A stretch of 64,000 bases of DNA from Proteinivorax tanatarense. GTDB taxonomy: Bacteria > Bacillota > Proteinivoracia > Proteinivoracales > Proteinivoracaceae. The translations under genes were made by a program, and so were the position numbers. The stretch spans positions 2,914,001-2,978,000 of the forward strand of contig NZ_CP158367.1 in assembly GCF_040267685.1 (NCBI RefSeq), written 5' to 3'. Under the pieces are notes generated by a model, which searched no databases, had not been told where the DNA came from, and saw only the letters and a list, made by a program, of their open reading frames with translations. Every line of letters begins with the position of its first letter. The stretch's first letter is position 1. Below are positions 27,184 to 38,514 of this stretch, piece by piece.

Positions 27184-29170
27184 TATCGCCACTCCAATAT
27201 ATTTCTATCTCATCTCCCTGTTTTATGCTATCACTAAAGTCAGTTGTTTCTTTGTTTTTAGTTAGCACCAGGGTTCCCTTAGGTACAGTTATATCCACTT
27301 GAAGCAAATCAAAAACATCTACAACTTTAGGTTCGTCCTTAACAACAGTTAGCTTCTTTCCATTTGCCAAAACCTCAGTCCCTTTTGGCTGGTGCTGTGA
27401 TTCCTTTATATTTATCTTCTCTATGTGATGTTCTGATATATTTAAAGATTCTTTTTGTTTAGATATCAATTCCATATTTGCACTTATTTGCTCTTCTCTT
27501 TTTAAAGGTGTGCTTTTATAAAGCAAATCGTATTTATCCAAATCCACGTTTAGATGTTGAGCTAAACCAGTTATATTATCAATTCTATTTATTTCAATAT
27601 TATCACCATTATTAATATGGGTAGTTAGATCTGAAACTGTAACTCCATTAATTTTTACACTTTTAATTAAGTTAATCTTTTTTGAATCAACCAAAACAAC
27701 CCCTTTATAGGGGGCTATAATCTCACCAAGTTTAACCCCTGTATGCTGATAATCAGTGACAATCTCAATAGTGTCTTTGCTTTTAATGGGGGTATCTAAG
27801 CTTCCTATCTGTCCATTTAGTTTGATCATACTAGGCATTTTGCGCTTCGCTGTAGCTTGGATTACTTCACCGTTTAGGGTATAGGTGATTTTCTCTGTGC
27901 TGCCCAGAAGTTCTTTAATATCAACTCCAGCATTAAATAGCGCCTGAGCAACTTTAGTTTTTTGAGAGTTAAAAATACTGACCTCTTTATCGTTAACTTT
28001 GACCGTAAAGAAATTAGGGTCGATAGTTTTGTCTGTTACAGAGGCAATCCCCAACGGAGTAATTACTTCAGGTCCTGTCAATTGTCTCGAAGGAAATTTT
28101 ACCCCCTCTAAGCTTTGTCTATCTCGTATTGCTACCCGTTCTTTAGGAAGCCCCAACTTTTCTGCTAAAAACTCCTTGAACATTGGAATTTGACTACCTC
28201 CACCTATGCAAAATATTGCTTTAGGTGCAGCTCTGTTAAGTTTTATTATTTCTTCAGCCACCGATTGGGCTAATTCTTCCACCGCTGGTTTAATTACCTG
28301 GCAAAACTCTTCTTTAGAGACTTCACTTTGTATCCCCAAAACATTTTTAAAAGTTACCTTGTCTTTTTTACCAAATTCCAATTTTATCTTTTCACTTTGT
28401 TGAAAATCTAATAAATAGTAGTCCCCCAGAGCTTCGGTTATCTTATCACCTGCTTTTTGTACCATTCCAAATCCTACCACTGTACCACCTTTAGATATTG
28501 CTATATCTGATGTTCCTGCTCCTACATCTACTAATGCGATGTTAAGCATTCTAAGGTTTTCTTTAATCGCTATGTCCATTGCTGCAATAGGCTCCAATGT
28601 CAACGACTTGATAGAAATTTCTGCTCGCTTAAGCACTTCAAATAGGCTATCTATAACAACCTGTGGCAAATAGGTAGATATTATCTCTAAAGTAACTTCT
28701 GCCCCTTTTTGCCCCTCTAGCTTAGAAATCTGATAACCATCTATTTGGGTCTCTATAACCGAATAACCCACACAGTATAGCTGTTCACCAGGGTATTTTT
28801 TTTGTACTTTTTCTTTACTTTTGCTTACCGCTTCTAACTTTAATTGCTCAATATCTTCTTTGCTGAGAGATTTTTCTTTGCTAATTTTTTTCAAAGATAG
28901 CCCTCTTTCGGTACGAAGAGCCCTACCAGCAGCAGCAATAGAAGCTTGTTTAAAGCTAACTCCCAGTTTTTTTTCCAGCTTTGTTTTAACTTTTTTTACA
29001 GCCAAAGCAACGGCCGGTATATCATGAATCTGACCATCACGCATAGCACGTCCTTGGTGTCCTTCAATTTGGTGAGCTACTACATGTATATCTTCTCCTA
29101 CTTTTTTACAAATTAACCCAATAACAGTTCTCGTACCTATATCTAAGGCAAATATATATTGAGTATCCAT
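27173..29170 (-). CDS. FtsA-like actin-family ATPase with long C-terminal extension
   Basis: About 665 residues. The first 380 or so carry the actin/Hsp70 ATPase motifs 'FALDIGTRTVIGLI', 'NIALVDVGAGTSDIAISKGG' and 'AIFCIGGGSQIPMF'. The remaining 270 residues form small repeated beta-rich blocks ('IQATAKRKMPSMIKLNGQ', 'EIIAPYKGVVLVDSKKINLI'). It is much longer than classical FtsA (about 420) and lacks a clear C-terminal membrane-targeting helix. The start with AGGGTGA is at 29170. It overlaps the activator gene by about ten nt. Its role beside lysine genes is unclear. Confidence 0.8.
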   Translation of the reverse strand: MDTQYIFALDIGTRTVIGLICKKVGEDIHVVAHQIEGHQGRAMRDGQIHDIPAVALAVKKVKTKLEKKLGVSFKQASIAAAGRALRTERGLSLKKISKEKSLSKEDIEQLKLEAVSKSKEKVQKKYPGEQLYCVGYSVIETQIDGYQISKLEGQKGAEVTLEIISTYLPQVVIDSLFEVLKRAEISIKSLTLEPIAAMDIAIKENLRMLNIALVDVGAGTSDIAISKGGTVVGFGMVQKAGDKITEALGDYYLLDFQQSEKIKLEFGKKDKVTFKNVLGIQSEVSKEEFCQVIKPAVEELAQSVAEEIIKLNRAAPKAIFCIGGGSQIPMFKEFLAEKLGLPKERVAIRDRQSLEGVKFPSRQLTGPEVITPLGIASVTDKTIDPNFFTVKVNDKEVSIFNSQKTKVAQALFNAGVDIKELLGSTEKITYTLNGEVIQATAKRKMPSMIKLNGQIGSLDTPIKSKDTIEIVTDYQHTGVKLGEIIAPYKGVVLVDSKKINLIKSVKINGVTVSDLTTHINNGDNIEINRIDNITGLAQHLNVDLDKYDLLYKSTPLKREEQISANMELISKQKESLNISEHHIEKINIKESQHQPKGTEVLANGKKLTVVKDEPKVVDVFDLLQVDITVPKGTLVLTKNKETTDFSDSIKQGDEIEIYWSGDNER

Positions 29171-29241
29171 GGTTATCACCCTATAATTTTGATTTTGTTA
29201 AGATACTTACTTCTCCATCTCTTAAAGAAAATCCTTCTAAA

Positions 29242-30177
29242 TCATTTTAGTTCTTTAGTTGCTATAACTCCCCCCACTATCAAGGGAACATAGTATGTCA
29301 CCATTCTACACAGCAGAATAAAAACAACTAACTCTCCTGCAGGAACATGATTCTTAAAAAGGCTTAAGTATATTAGTTCCACCACCCCGCTTCCTCCAGG
29401 CATGGGCGAAAATGGTAAGGTAGTATAAATTAAAAATTGCTTTATATACAGTTGCAAAAGGTTAATTTGTAAATCCATCTTTATAGCTATAATTAAAGGA
29501 GGGCAAAAATACACCAGCCAATACAGAACAGTAAAAATATAGGCTATCCAAACCTTGTGAGTCATAGCTTTTTTCATCGTTAATGAACTATTATTGCCCC
29601 ATTTGTCTTTTATCTTTTTAGGCATTAAGCAAAGAACTTTTTCCACAAATTTAAAGTTATATATCACTATTATAGAGAAGATTGTTGAAGGTATTATACT
29701 TATAGCTGCTATTTTAAATATCACCTGACCAATAACATCTGTATCAGTAAAGTTGCATAACAGGATGGATGTAACAAAGAAAGAAAGAAAGGCTAGCTTG
29801 GTAAGAAAATTTTTTATCATCAAAATAGAAAACCACTTGTTTATCTTTATTTTTTTACATAATCCCCAAAACATAAAAATGGGGGCGTCCCCTGCGTTCA
29901 TCGGTGTAGAATAACCTCCAAAAGCAGTTATTAGATGGATTTTTGCACCATCTGATAAACTTAAATTTATTTGCAGCTGGGATGTCAACAATTTAATTCT
30001 CATGCTTTCCAAGAGGACTCCCGTCAACGCTACCAAAAATAAAACTAAAATTAAACTTTTGTCAATCCTAGCTAAGCTATGAAAGGTGGATTCGTCAAAG
30101 TACCTATATAGTATTACCCCATTAACTATAATTCCAATAGCTACGGAAATAATTACCCACTTTCTTCTATTTTCCAT
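29242..30177 (-). CDS. Lysylphosphatidylglycerol-synthase-TM/flippase-like membrane protein
   Basis: About 311 residues with eight or so membrane segments. The motif 'LPFSPMPGGSGVVELIYLSL' is characteristic of the LPG_synthase_TM (UPF0104/AglD) family, and 'AFGGYSTPMNAGDAPIFMF' is its N-terminal counterpart. Members move lipids or lipid-linked compounds; this one lacks a synthase domain. I start it at ATG 30177, with GGAGGG upstream. A terminator separates it from the dCMP deaminase gene. Confidence 0.85.
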   Translation of the reverse strand: MENRRKWVIISVAIGIIVNGVILYRYFDESTFHSLARIDKSLILVLFLVALTGVLLESMRIKLLTSQLQINLSLSDGAKIHLITAFGGYSTPMNAGDAPIFMFWGLCKKIKINKWFSILMIKNFLTKLAFLSFFVTSILLCNFTDTDVIGQVIFKIAAISIIPSTIFSIIVIYNFKFVEKVLCLMPKKIKDKWGNNSSLTMKKAMTHKVWIAYIFTVLYWLVYFCPPLIIAIKMDLQINLLQLYIKQFLIYTTLPFSPMPGGSGVVELIYLSLFKNHVPAGELVVFILLCRMVTYYVPLIVGGVIATKELK

Positions 30178-30191
30178 AAACACCCTCCAAA

Positions 30192-30240
30192 AAAAATCAT
30201 TATTAAACGATATTGCTCATATCGAATAATAATGATTTTT
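30192..30240 (-). terminator. Terminator of comEB-type deaminase gene
   Basis: AAAAATCATTATT and AATAATGATTTTT form a 13-bp stem enclosing a second CGATAT/ATATCG stem. A T tract follows on the minus strand. Confidence 0.85.
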
Positions 30241-30247
30241 TAGATGT

Positions 30248-31367
<1,120 letters not shown>

Positions 31368-32600
31368 TTAATATAAAGGATGCTTCTTGCAAAGGGCTAC
31401 TACTTCTTTTTTTACATTTTCTTTTACTTTTTGATCTTCGTGGTTAGTTAAGGTAGTATAAATAAACTCACTAATCTTTCTCATTTCTTCAACACCAAAT
31501 CCCCTAGTTGTAACAGCAGGGGTGCCTATTCTAACTCCACTTGTAACAAAAGGACTTTCAGGATCAAAGGGGATAGTGTTTTTATTTACTGTAATACCAA
31601 CCTCATCTAAAGCTTTCTCTGCCTCTTTTCCTGTTATTTTAAGACTTCTCAAGTCAAGTAACATTTTGTGGGTGTCAGTTCCACTGCCCACTAAATCTAT
31701 ACCTTCTGCCATTAATCCATCAGCTAAAGCTTTAGCATTTTCAACTACCTTTTTAGAATAATCTACGAAGCTTGGTTCCATAGCTTCTTTGAATGCTACT
31801 GCTTTCGCGGCAATGACATGCATCAAAGGACCGCCTTGAAGCCCTGGGAATATTGACTTGTCAATCATTTTTTTATGTTCTTTTTTACAAAGGATCATAC
31901 CTCCACGAGGTCCCCGTAAGGTTTTATGTGTAGTTGTAGTCACAAAATCGGCATATGGAACTGGGCTAGGATGAAGATCAGTAGCTATAAGGCCAGCTAT
32001 ATGAGCCATATCAACCATTAAATAAGCTCCAACTTCTTTAGCTATTTCACCAAATTTAGAAAAATCCAAGGTGTGGGGATATGCACTGGCTCCGGCTACA
32101 ATTAACTTTGGTTTTACTTCATGGGCTCTTTGTCTTATTTCTTCATAATCAACTCTTTGAGTTTCTTTATTAACACCATAGGGATGAAAATTATAATAAA
32201 GTCCAGAAATATTTACAGGACTCCCATGGGTCAAGTGTCCTCCATGGGATAAGTCCATCCCTAAAACATCATCCCCTGGCTTAAGTACAGCTGTATAAAC
32301 CGCCAGGTTAGCTGATGCTCCTGAATGTGGTTGAACATTTGCGTGTTCAGCTCCAAACAGTTCTTTTGCTCTTTTCCGTGCCAGTTTTTCTGCTACATCA
32401 ACATGTTCACATCCGCCGTAATATCTTCTGTTTGGATATCCTTCAGCATATTTGTTGGTTAATACCGAACCCTGAGCCTCCATTACAGCCTCACTAACAA
32501 AATTTTCCGACGCTATAAGTTCAATGTTTTGTTGCTGCCTGTCTAGCTCACTGTTTATTGCATCATAAATTTGTGAATCAACTTTTTTTAAGTTTTCCAT
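31368..32600 (-). CDS. glyA: Serine hydroxymethyltransferase
   Basis: 410 residues of PLP fold type I. The PLP lysine is in '[20 protein letters not shown]', and the N-terminal '[18 protein letters not shown]' is typical. It interconverts serine and glycine with tetrahydrofolate. It follows ywlG by 20 bp and precedes upp by 42 bp. Confidence 0.97.
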   Translation of the reverse strand: MENLKKVDSQIYDAINSELDRQQQNIELIASENFVSEAVMEAQGSVLTNKYAEGYPNRRYYGGCEHVDVAEKLARKRAKELFGAEHANVQPHSGASANLAVYTAVLKPGDDVLGMDLSHGGHLTHGSPVNISGLYYNFHPYGVNKETQRVDYEEIRQRAHEVKPKLIVAGASAYPHTLDFSKFGEIAKEVGAYLMVDMAHIAGLIATDLHPSPVPYADFVTTTTHKTLRGPRGGMILCKKEHKKMIDKSIFPGLQGGPLMHVIAAKAVAFKEAMEPSFVDYSKKVVENAKALADGLMAEGIDLVGSGTDTHKMLLDLRSLKITGKEAEKALDEVGITVNKNTIPFDPESPFVTSGVRIGTPAVTTRGFGVEEMRKISEFIYTTLTNHEDQKVKENVKKEVVALCKKHPLY

Positions 32601-32620
32601 TTTAAAAACTCCCCTCTTAG

Positions 32621-33178
32621 TTAATATTTTGCCCTTTCTCCTCCTATTAGTTTTGGACGAGTGTTGGCTGCTATTACTGACGCTGCGCCAACTTTATTAT
32701 TATTTAATCTTACAGGAACAACTACTGGTTTTAAGTGCATTCCTATAATAGTACTGCCAATATCAATCGCCGCTTTAGCTTGTTGTCTAAGCTCTTCTAC
32801 CACAACTGGATCCTGAAAACTTTCCATGGCATGCTCAGCCAATGCCCCTCCAGCTTTGCGATGAGGCATTACTGTAACCTGATCAAGATTATATAAACTA
32901 CAAACTCCCCTTTCAACAATCAAAGCCCTGTTTAAATGTTCGCAACACTGTATAGCTAAGTGAATCTTATGCTTTTCTTTAAAATTTAATAAACCCTCTA
33001 AAATCTCAGAAGCTACTTTCCAGTTAGAAGCTTTGCCTATATGCTTTCCCATTACTTCACTGGTGCTACAACCTATAACCATAAGTTCTTTAGAGGATAA
33101 ATTTATCTTTTCCTGTAGTTCATCTAGTGCAGCTGTAACTTGTTGATAATAGATAATATCACCACCTATCCTAAGCAT
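32621..33178 (-). CDS. ywlG: YwlG-family protein (DUF436, TIGR01440)
   Basis: About 185 residues. '[20 protein letters not shown]' and '[20 protein letters not shown]' and '[13 protein letters not shown]' mark the family, which has no established function. It lies between rpiB and glyA as in B. subtilis. The start is uncertain: ATG 33178 has a poor ribosome-binding site, whereas AGGTGG lies just downstream of it, before an ATT codon. It overlaps the rpiB stop region either way. Confidence 0.85.
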   Translation of the reverse strand: MLRIGGDIIYYQQVTAALDELQEKINLSSKELMVIGCSTSEVMGKHIGKASNWKVASEILEGLLNFKEKHKIHLAIQCCEHLNRALIVERGVCSLYNLDQVTVMPHRKAGGALAEHAMESFQDPVVVEELRQQAKAAIDIGSTIIGMHLKPVVVPVRLNNNKVGAASVIAANTRPKLIGGERAKY

Positions 33179-33179
33179 G

Positions 33180-33626
33180 CTAACTCTTATTTTCAATCTC
33201 ACTAATTTGTTTTATTCTATTTGTGTGTCTCCCACCTTCAAATTCTGTATTTAAAAAAGTAGAAACAATCTTCTTAGCTAAACCTTGACCTACAACTCTT
33301 TCGCCTAAAGTTAATACATTGGCGTCATTATGAAGCCTTGTAGCTTCTGCTGAAAAACAATCATGACAATTAGCTGCCCTAATCCCCTTCACTTTATTGG
33401 CAGCTATGCTTATGCCTATCCCAGTTCCACATACTAAAATAGCATAATCACACTCTTTATTTTTTACAGCTTCAGCAGCCAACTTTGCATATTCAGGATA
33501 ATCCACACTTTCCAGCCCATAAGTTCCGAAGTCTTTAACATCATGGTTAAGCTCTTTTTCTATAAATTCTTTTAGTTCATTTTTTAAACTATAACCACCA
33601 TGATCGCTAGCCAAACCAATTCTCAA
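33180..33626 (-). CDS. rpiB: Ribose-5-phosphate isomerase B
   Basis: 148 residues from the TTG at 33626 (GGAGGG 7 nt upstream). 'IGLASDHGGYSLKNELK' and 'YAILVCGTGIGISIAANKVK' carry the catalytic Cys and phosphate-binding residues of the RpiB/LacAB family. It interconverts ribulose- and ribose-5-phosphate. It is first in the rpiB-ywlG-glyA-upp-comEB group. Confidence 0.92.
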   Translation of the reverse strand: MRIGLASDHGGYSLKNELKEFIEKELNHDVKDFGTYGLESVDYPEYAKLAAEAVKNKECDYAILVCGTGIGISIAANKVKGIRAANCHDCFSAEATRLHNDANVLTLGERVVGQGLAKKIVSTFLNTEFEGGRHTNRIKQISEIENKS

Positions 33627-33757
33627 AATAAATCCCTCCATTTACGTTATTGTTATATCCAAATCTAATTAGCTATTATTATTTTGCCTAAATTTATCTA
33701 TTCTACACAAAGCCAATTATATCCTGTTTTTAATAGTAACTCGTATAATTTAACTCT

Positions 33758-33783
33758 AAAAAAGGGGGCGGAATCCCGCCCCC
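33758..33783 (-). terminator. Terminator after the helical protein gene
   Basis: GGGGGCGG and CCGCCCCC form a GC-rich stem with a short loop, then six T on the minus strand. Confidence 0.9.
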
Positions 33784-33790
33784 AATCCTA

Positions 33791-34723
33791 CTATGCAAAT
33801 ACAGGTCGATGCTCTCGTTGAAAAACTACATCATTTACGTCAGAAGCCCCAGCACTAACCCTCTCCACTACTTCCCTACTGGTATTAGAAACCTCACTTC
33901 TAACAAAAGAAACTGTGCCTTTTACTTCTTGTGCCAAAGTTACAACTCCATCTTTTATGTCAGCTACGTTACTGTTAATAACTTTAATATTATCCATCAT
34001 GCTTTGATATTCACTTCTAATAATATCTCTTCCCGTTGTTAAGCTGTCAGAAATTGTATGGGCCGATTCTTTGATTTCTTTTATTCCTGTTTGTACAGCG
34101 GAAACCGCCCTGACCCTATCTATGCTAGAAGAACTACGCAAAACATTGCCCATTGATCCTGCTGTCCTTGCTACTGAGGCACCAGTTGCCACAACACCTC
34201 TTCCAACAGATATTGCTGTTTTACCGACACTCTTAACAACTTCTGTAGCAGATGTTATCATTTCATTTGCTGTTTTTCTAATTTCAGCTCCAGAGTTTTT
34301 TATGTCACTTACTGTGTTAGACAACGCTGTTCTTGCCTCGCTTATCCTATCTCTGCTTTTTTGTACTGAGCTACCTACAATCTCTCTGACATCATTATAA
34401 GTTCTTTTGGTAATATCTGCAACACTGGTAACGGTATCTTTTACACCTTGAGCTACAGTTGTCACACGCTCACCGACTCTCCTTACTGTATCAGCAACGG
34501 AACTTACCCTATCTTGAACTCTATTATAAAAAGATTTAATTGAGCCTAGAGTAGATCTAGTATTTCTTGTTTGTTCTACTTTAGTTTCCTCTCCTTTTGA
34601 CTGAGCAGAAACTGAGTTTCTGGGCTGTGAATGTGTTTGTTGCTCTTTAATCTGTGGCTCCTTTAAAGCAACATTGTTACTTACAGAAGCAGAACTCCTT
34701 ATATTACTACTAATTGTTAACAT
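33791..34723 (-). CDS. Long amphipathic-helical protein of unknown function
   Basis: About 310 residues from the ATG at 34723 (AGGAGGGG upstream). The N-terminal 60 residues are polar and probably disordered. The rest is nearly continuous amphipathic helix, with repeated short blocks such as 'RVSSVADTVRRVGERVTTVA' and 'GVKDTVTSVADITKR', and no cysteine. It resembles apolipoprotein- or LEA-like helical proteins in style only. A weakly hydrophobic stretch near 'AISVGRGVVATGASVARTAG' may touch membrane. It follows the CBM48-like gene by 28 bp and shares its transcript. Confidence 0.65.
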   Translation of the reverse strand: MLTISSNIRSSASVSNNVALKEPQIKEQQTHSQPRNSVSAQSKGEETKVEQTRNTRSTLGSIKSFYNRVQDRVSSVADTVRRVGERVTTVAQGVKDTVTSVADITKRTYNDVREIVGSSVQKSRDRISEARTALSNTVSDIKNSGAEIRKTANEMITSATEVVKSVGKTAISVGRGVVATGASVARTAGSMGNVLRSSSSIDRVRAVSAVQTGIKEIKESAHTISDSLTTGRDIIRSEYQSMMDNIKVINSNVADIKDGVVTLAQEVKGTVSFVRSEVSNTSREVVERVSAGASDVNDVVFQREHRPVFA

Positions 34724-34751
34724 ATACATCCCCTCCTAGTTTAATAAAAAG

Positions 34752-35435
34752 CTACAATCTTTGTTTTTGTTTTGCTAAATATGAATAAGAATTTTCTTTT
34801 AATATAGTAAACTTATCTTCCAAAACAAAAGCTCCGTTTACAAAAAGTTTCATCTTCCAACTTCCTGGGACTATTTCATTTCTTTTTGATTTTAAGTCTA
34901 ACCAGAACCATAATCTAACTTCATCTTTATCTCCTTTAAAAAGGTTGTTTTCATCATATTGGAAAAGCTCTCCAACGGGATTGTACCAAGCTACTGTGAC
35001 TACATGTATACCCGTTATATTTGTAAACTCAAATCTAGTTACAATTTTCTCATCTAGATATGCGTTATATTCTTTTTTGCTTTTATTTATTTCTTCCTTT
35101 GTTAATACAGAACTTACTCCGTACGACTGTAAGTGAACGCTATATTGCTGGTTATTGTATAACCTTTTTTTATCATTGTTTATAACTAACACAGACCATA
35201 GCTTGTCCTCTTCATCTGGAGCATATATATTCGCTTTTGGATCGTTGATGCTTAAGTTATCGTTTACCAAAAATCTATACTTATATTCTCCTGGTGGAAG
35301 ATCTATAGCAAGTGTCCAATTATCCCCCTTTTTACTCATTTCTCCATTCTCAGGAGCATATTTGCTAAGTTCACCAATTATGCTTATTTTATTTATTTTG
35401 ATATAGTCCGAACTATAGTCTAACTGAACGTTCAT
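34752..35435 (-). CDS. CBM48/AMPK-beta-like two-domain protein
   Basis: 227 residues. The N-terminal 80 or so ('DNWTLAIDLPPGEYKYRFLV', 'INDPKANIYAPDEED') resemble the glycogen-binding domain of AMPK-beta and the E-set of branching enzymes. The C-terminal domain (about 100-215) is a second beta domain ending 'PGSWKMKLFVNGAFVLEDKF'. There is no signal peptide. Key sugar-stacking Trp residues cannot be assigned with certainty. It forms a two-gene unit with the helical protein below it. Function unknown. Confidence 0.65.
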   Translation of the reverse strand: MNVQLDYSSDYIKINKISIIGELSKYAPENGEMSKKGDNWTLAIDLPPGEYKYRFLVNDNLSINDPKANIYAPDEEDKLWSVLVINNDKKRLYNNQQYSVHLQSYGVSSVLTKEEINKSKKEYNAYLDEKIVTRFEFTNITGIHVVTVAWYNPVGELFQYDENNLFKGDKDEVRLWFWLDLKSKRNEIVPGSWKMKLFVNGAFVLEDKFTILKENSYSYLAKQKQRL

Positions 35436-35538
35436 ATTATCACCCCTGATACAAAATTAAATTTATAGTTATATATTACCATATATCGACTCTTTTTTAA
35501 ACAATTTTCTGTTAATTAAGGACTTAAGTCTCATCAAT

Positions 35539-35565
35539 AAAAAACTCCCTTTAAGGGAGTTTTTT
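35539..35565 (-). terminator. Terminator of the chemoreceptor gene
   Basis: AAAACTCCCTT and AAGGGAGTTTT form an 11-bp stem with T tract, directly after the stop codon. Confidence 0.85.
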
Positions 35566-35566
35566 A

Positions 35567-37705
35567 TCATACTTTAAATTTACTCACATATTTATTTAGC
35601 TTAGCAGCCATCTCACTTAAATTGTCTGTAGCCGCTGTAATTTGCTCCAAACTGGCAGTTTGTTCTTCTGTAGTTGCCGCTACTTCTTGACTCGAAGCTG
35701 ATGTTTCTTCGGAAATCTCTGCAACGGTTTCTGACTCAGCAACAGCAGCTTTAACATCCTCCACCTGACTTGATGCGGATTTATCAATGGTTTTTATTAC
35801 TTCTAATGTTTGATTTGCTACTGAGACAATCTCTTTTAGTCCTTGTTGAGAGCTGTCAACCATATCTAATTGCTGTTGTGCATTTTCTGATTGAGAGTTA
35901 ACCAAATCAGATGTTGTAGAAACTTTTTGTTGAACTTGGCCTACAATTCCTTTGATTTGATCTGCAGCTTTTGTTGTTTCTGTAGAAAGCTTGCGAACTT
36001 CGTCAGCTACTACTGCAAACCCACGACCATGTTCACCTGCTCTAGCTGCCTCTATTGCTGCATTTAGCGCCAAAAGGTTGGTCTGAGCTGCTATGTCAGT
36101 AACAACTGTAATAATCTCACCTATCTTTTGGGTCTCTTTTTCTAAGTTTGTTATATCATCTGCCACTTGAACATTTCCGCTAGCAATATCCTTTAAACCA
36201 ACAATAAGTTCTTCTAAAACCATACCATTTTGCTCAACAGTATCCACCATTTTCACATTAACTTCTATAGCACCTTTACTTTTTTCCGCAATATCTTTTG
36301 CAATTTCCTGAACTGCTATAATTTTTTCTAAAACAGTTTGACTAGCAGTAGCTTGATTCTCAGCACCTGTAGACACTTCTTCCATAGTAGTAGAAACCTG
36401 CTGGGCTGCACTTGCCGCTTCATTGGCAGCTATGGCCAGTTCATCGGCAGTTTTTTCTGTGTCTTTAGAAGATTGCACAGTATTTTTCAATAACTCTTTT
36501 AAGGACTTTAACATAAACTCAAATGCCGTAGTTAGTTGTCCAATTTCATCATTACTTTTTTTAATATTGATTTCTTTAGTTAGGTCTCCAGAAGCAATTT
36601 CACTAGCTGCTCTTTCTAACTGTCCTAAAGGTCTAAAAGTCACGGTGACAAAAATGCTTGATATAACAATAACCAATAAAGAGGTAATTCCTATAATAGT
36701 TATTACCATACTTCTTAAAATAGAAGCTGTTGCCAATGCTTCTGCCTCTGACTGATACACCACTACTGTCCAGTCCGATGTAGGTACATGGGCATGGGCT
36801 CCTATATACTCGGTTCCATCATCGATATAAGCCACATGTCCATCTAGTTGTTCCTCCATTTCTGACCATGGAAGCATATCTTTAACATTTAAGTTTTCAT
36901 ATACATTGGCGTTATATCTATGAGCAACTACATAACCATTGCTGTCAGCAATCATAGCCCCTCCAGTTTCACCAACTCGATAATCTTGAGTTTGACTCCA
37001 TGTCTGTCTTAAATTGTACTCAATCCCCAACACCCCTGCTATTGTAGTGGAGCTACCATGGGCATAAACAGGAACCATATGTAATACAATAGGATTATTA
37101 TTCTCATCTAAAATAAAACCGGTGTCATATATTTCTCCTTCTAAAGCCGTTTCAAGGCCTTCTTCAAGCTCAACTTCTCCTATTCGAAACTCAAACTGAT
37201 TTTCTCCATCACTATCGAAATAAGTTACTCCGTTAATTTTATCGTTCCTTAGTGTATAGTTTGTAAAATAAGTCCTCGCTTCGCTAATATTATTACTCCT
37301 TAGAACCGGAAGTTCACTAAGGTCTGTAGTAAGATCATATATATCAGATATATAGTCATCCATATTAGCAGCAAGCCTTTGTGACAACAGCAAAGTATTT
37401 TCCCTATGTTGCTCCATGATACTATCTTCTACTTGTGGCAAAATAAAGATCATTATTACTGCTAAAACCAACATTAAACATCCTACGCTTAAAGACAGCA
37501 CCTTTAGGTTTAAACCTTTAAAAAGTCGAAAGTCCTTAGCTTTTGTCATAATTCCCCTAAAGTCAAGCTTGTTAGATTTTTTTTCTTTAGGAGAAGCAGT
37601 TTTCCCTTGTGATTTACTGTTTTGCTTAGTTGACAGTTTTGCTGCTAAAACTTCTTTATTAGTCTTTAATTTGCTTTTTATCTTAGATAAAAAATTTTTT
37701 GACAA
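35567..37705 (-). CDS. Methyl-accepting chemotaxis protein
   Basis: 712 residues. An unusual basic, Ser/Lys-rich cytoplasmic head of about 70 residues precedes the first membrane helix. A periplasmic-type double Cache domain (about 95-330) follows, then a second membrane helix, HAMP, and the MA signalling hairpin with '[20 protein letters not shown]' and '[12 protein letters not shown]'. It should pass ligand occupancy to CheA/CheW. The ligand is unknown. No che gene is nearby. Confidence 0.93.
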   Translation of the reverse strand: MSKNFLSKIKSKLKTNKEVLAAKLSTKQNSKSQGKTASPKEKKSNKLDFRGIMTKAKDFRLFKGLNLKVLSLSVGCLMLVLAVIMIFILPQVEDSIMEQHRENTLLLSQRLAANMDDYISDIYDLTTDLSELPVLRSNNISEARTYFTNYTLRNDKINGVTYFDSDGENQFEFRIGEVELEEGLETALEGEIYDTGFILDENNNPIVLHMVPVYAHGSSTTIAGVLGIEYNLRQTWSQTQDYRVGETGGAMIADSNGYVVAHRYNANVYENLNVKDMLPWSEMEEQLDGHVAYIDDGTEYIGAHAHVPTSDWTVVVYQSEAEALATASILRSMVITIIGITSLLVIVISSIFVTVTFRPLGQLERAASEIASGDLTKEINIKKSNDEIGQLTTAFEFMLKSLKELLKNTVQSSKDTEKTADELAIAANEAASAAQQVSTTMEEVSTGAENQATASQTVLEKIIAVQEIAKDIAEKSKGAIEVNVKMVDTVEQNGMVLEELIVGLKDIASGNVQVADDITNLEKETQKIGEIITVVTDIAAQTNLLALNAAIEAARAGEHGRGFAVVADEVRKLSTETTKAADQIKGIVGQVQQKVSTTSDLVNSQSENAQQQLDMVDSSQQGLKEIVSVANQTLEVIKTIDKSASSQVEDVKAAVAESETVAEISEETSASSQEVAATTEEQTASLEQITAATDNLSEMAAKLNKYVSKFKV

Positions 37706-37906
37706 TTTTAATGCCCTCCCACACCTATATTTAAATCAAACTATGGTAAAAATATCTATTATTCTGCGCACTACTTAGTATTTATTCGATATTTCCGACA
37801 TTTTTCCCTTTTATTTTTTATTAAAAATTATTATTTCTTTTAAGTATTTAGACCCAATACCTTAATAGAAAGCACCTTTACCAGCTTGCATTTTCTGAGC
37901 TAGACA

Positions 37907-37944
37907 ACAAAAAATAAGGCTGCTATAGCAGCCTTATTTTTTGT
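37907..37944 (-). terminator. Terminator of ywlE
   Basis: AAAAAATAAGGCTGCT and AGCAGCCTTATTTTTT form a long perfect stem with T tract at the ywlE stop. Confidence 0.9.
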
Positions 37945-38393
37945 TATTTTTTTCCCAAGTGCTGTAAGCTCTCTTTTATTTCTTGAAAACATTCCATGTA
38001 TTCTTCCTTTGTTCGACCAAAAGGATCAGTAATATCATAGCTCTTTGACGTCCTTTTATCTTTATTGTACAACATACTATGTTCCTTTAAGGTATAAACC
38101 TTTCCCTTACTTTCTGGAAATGTGTTAAGCAGGGTATTTTTATGAGCTTTAGTCATTGTTAAAATTAAGCCAGCACTTTTAACTAAATTTTGTGTCACCT
38201 GTTTAGATTTATGTTTGCTTATATCAAGGCCTGCCTCTTCCGCCACTTTTTTTGAGTATTCAGAAGCAGGCATATCATCAAAAGCCATTAGACCTGCAGA
38301 TAGCACCTGAACATCTTCGCCAGTTATAGAATCAAGATAAGCAGCAGCAAGAGGACTGCGACACGTATTCCCAGTACACACAAGTAAAATCAT
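37944..38393 (-). CDS. ywlE: Protein arginine phosphatase / LMW phosphatase YwlE
   Basis: 149 residues from the ATG at 38393 (AGGAGGGG upstream). The P-loop 'VCTGNTCRSPLA' has C6 and R12, with Thr at position 10, the residue that gives YwlE arginine rather than tyrosine specificity. The general acid lies in 'DITDPFGRT'. It probably reverses McsB-type arginine phosphorylation. The IS insertion lies 20 bp upstream of the ribosome-binding site region, cutting it off from mntP. Confidence 0.9.
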   Translation of the reverse strand: MILLVCTGNTCRSPLAAAYLDSITGEDVQVLSAGLMAFDDMPASEYSKKVAEEAGLDISKHKSKQVTQNLVKSAGLILTMTKAHKNTLLNTFPESKGKVYTLKEHSMLYNKDKRTSKSYDITDPFGRTKEEYMECFQEIKESLQHLGKK

Positions 38394-38412
38394 TATACTA
38401 CCCCTCCTAAAA

Positions 38413-38423
38413 GAAAATAATCT
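38413..38423. repeat. Target-site duplication, left copy
   Basis: GAAAATAATCT is found exactly here and again at 40060-40070, immediately outside the two IS ends. An 11-bp duplication fits IS4-type elements. Confidence 0.88.
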
Positions 38424-38452
38424 TAGGCGATTGCAAAACTTCACAATGCCTG

Positions 38453-38470
38453 ATATAAAAGCTTTTATAT
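38453..38470. repeat. 18-bp perfect palindrome in the IS left end
   Basis: ATATAAAAGCTTTTATAT reads the same on both strands. IS elements often carry such structures near an end to blunt incoming transcription (inference). Confidence 0.6.
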
Positions 38471-38514
38471 TAATAATCTCAAAGGAATCCCCCCACTTTT
38501 TATCAAATTATATA

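Noticed and set aside
33642-33757. Possible riboswitch ahead of rpiB-ywlG-glyA
   Set aside because: AT-rich leader with no conserved glycine, SAM or THF riboswitch core that I could find.
37706-37906. Possible small gene between the chemoreceptor gene and ywlE
   Set aside because: No frame with a ribosome-binding site; only AT-rich promoter-like sequence was seen.
38394-38444. Longer ywlE start reading into the IS
   Set aside because: The extra codons come from the IS end; the conserved phosphatase N-terminus and AGGAGGGG support the ATG at 38393.
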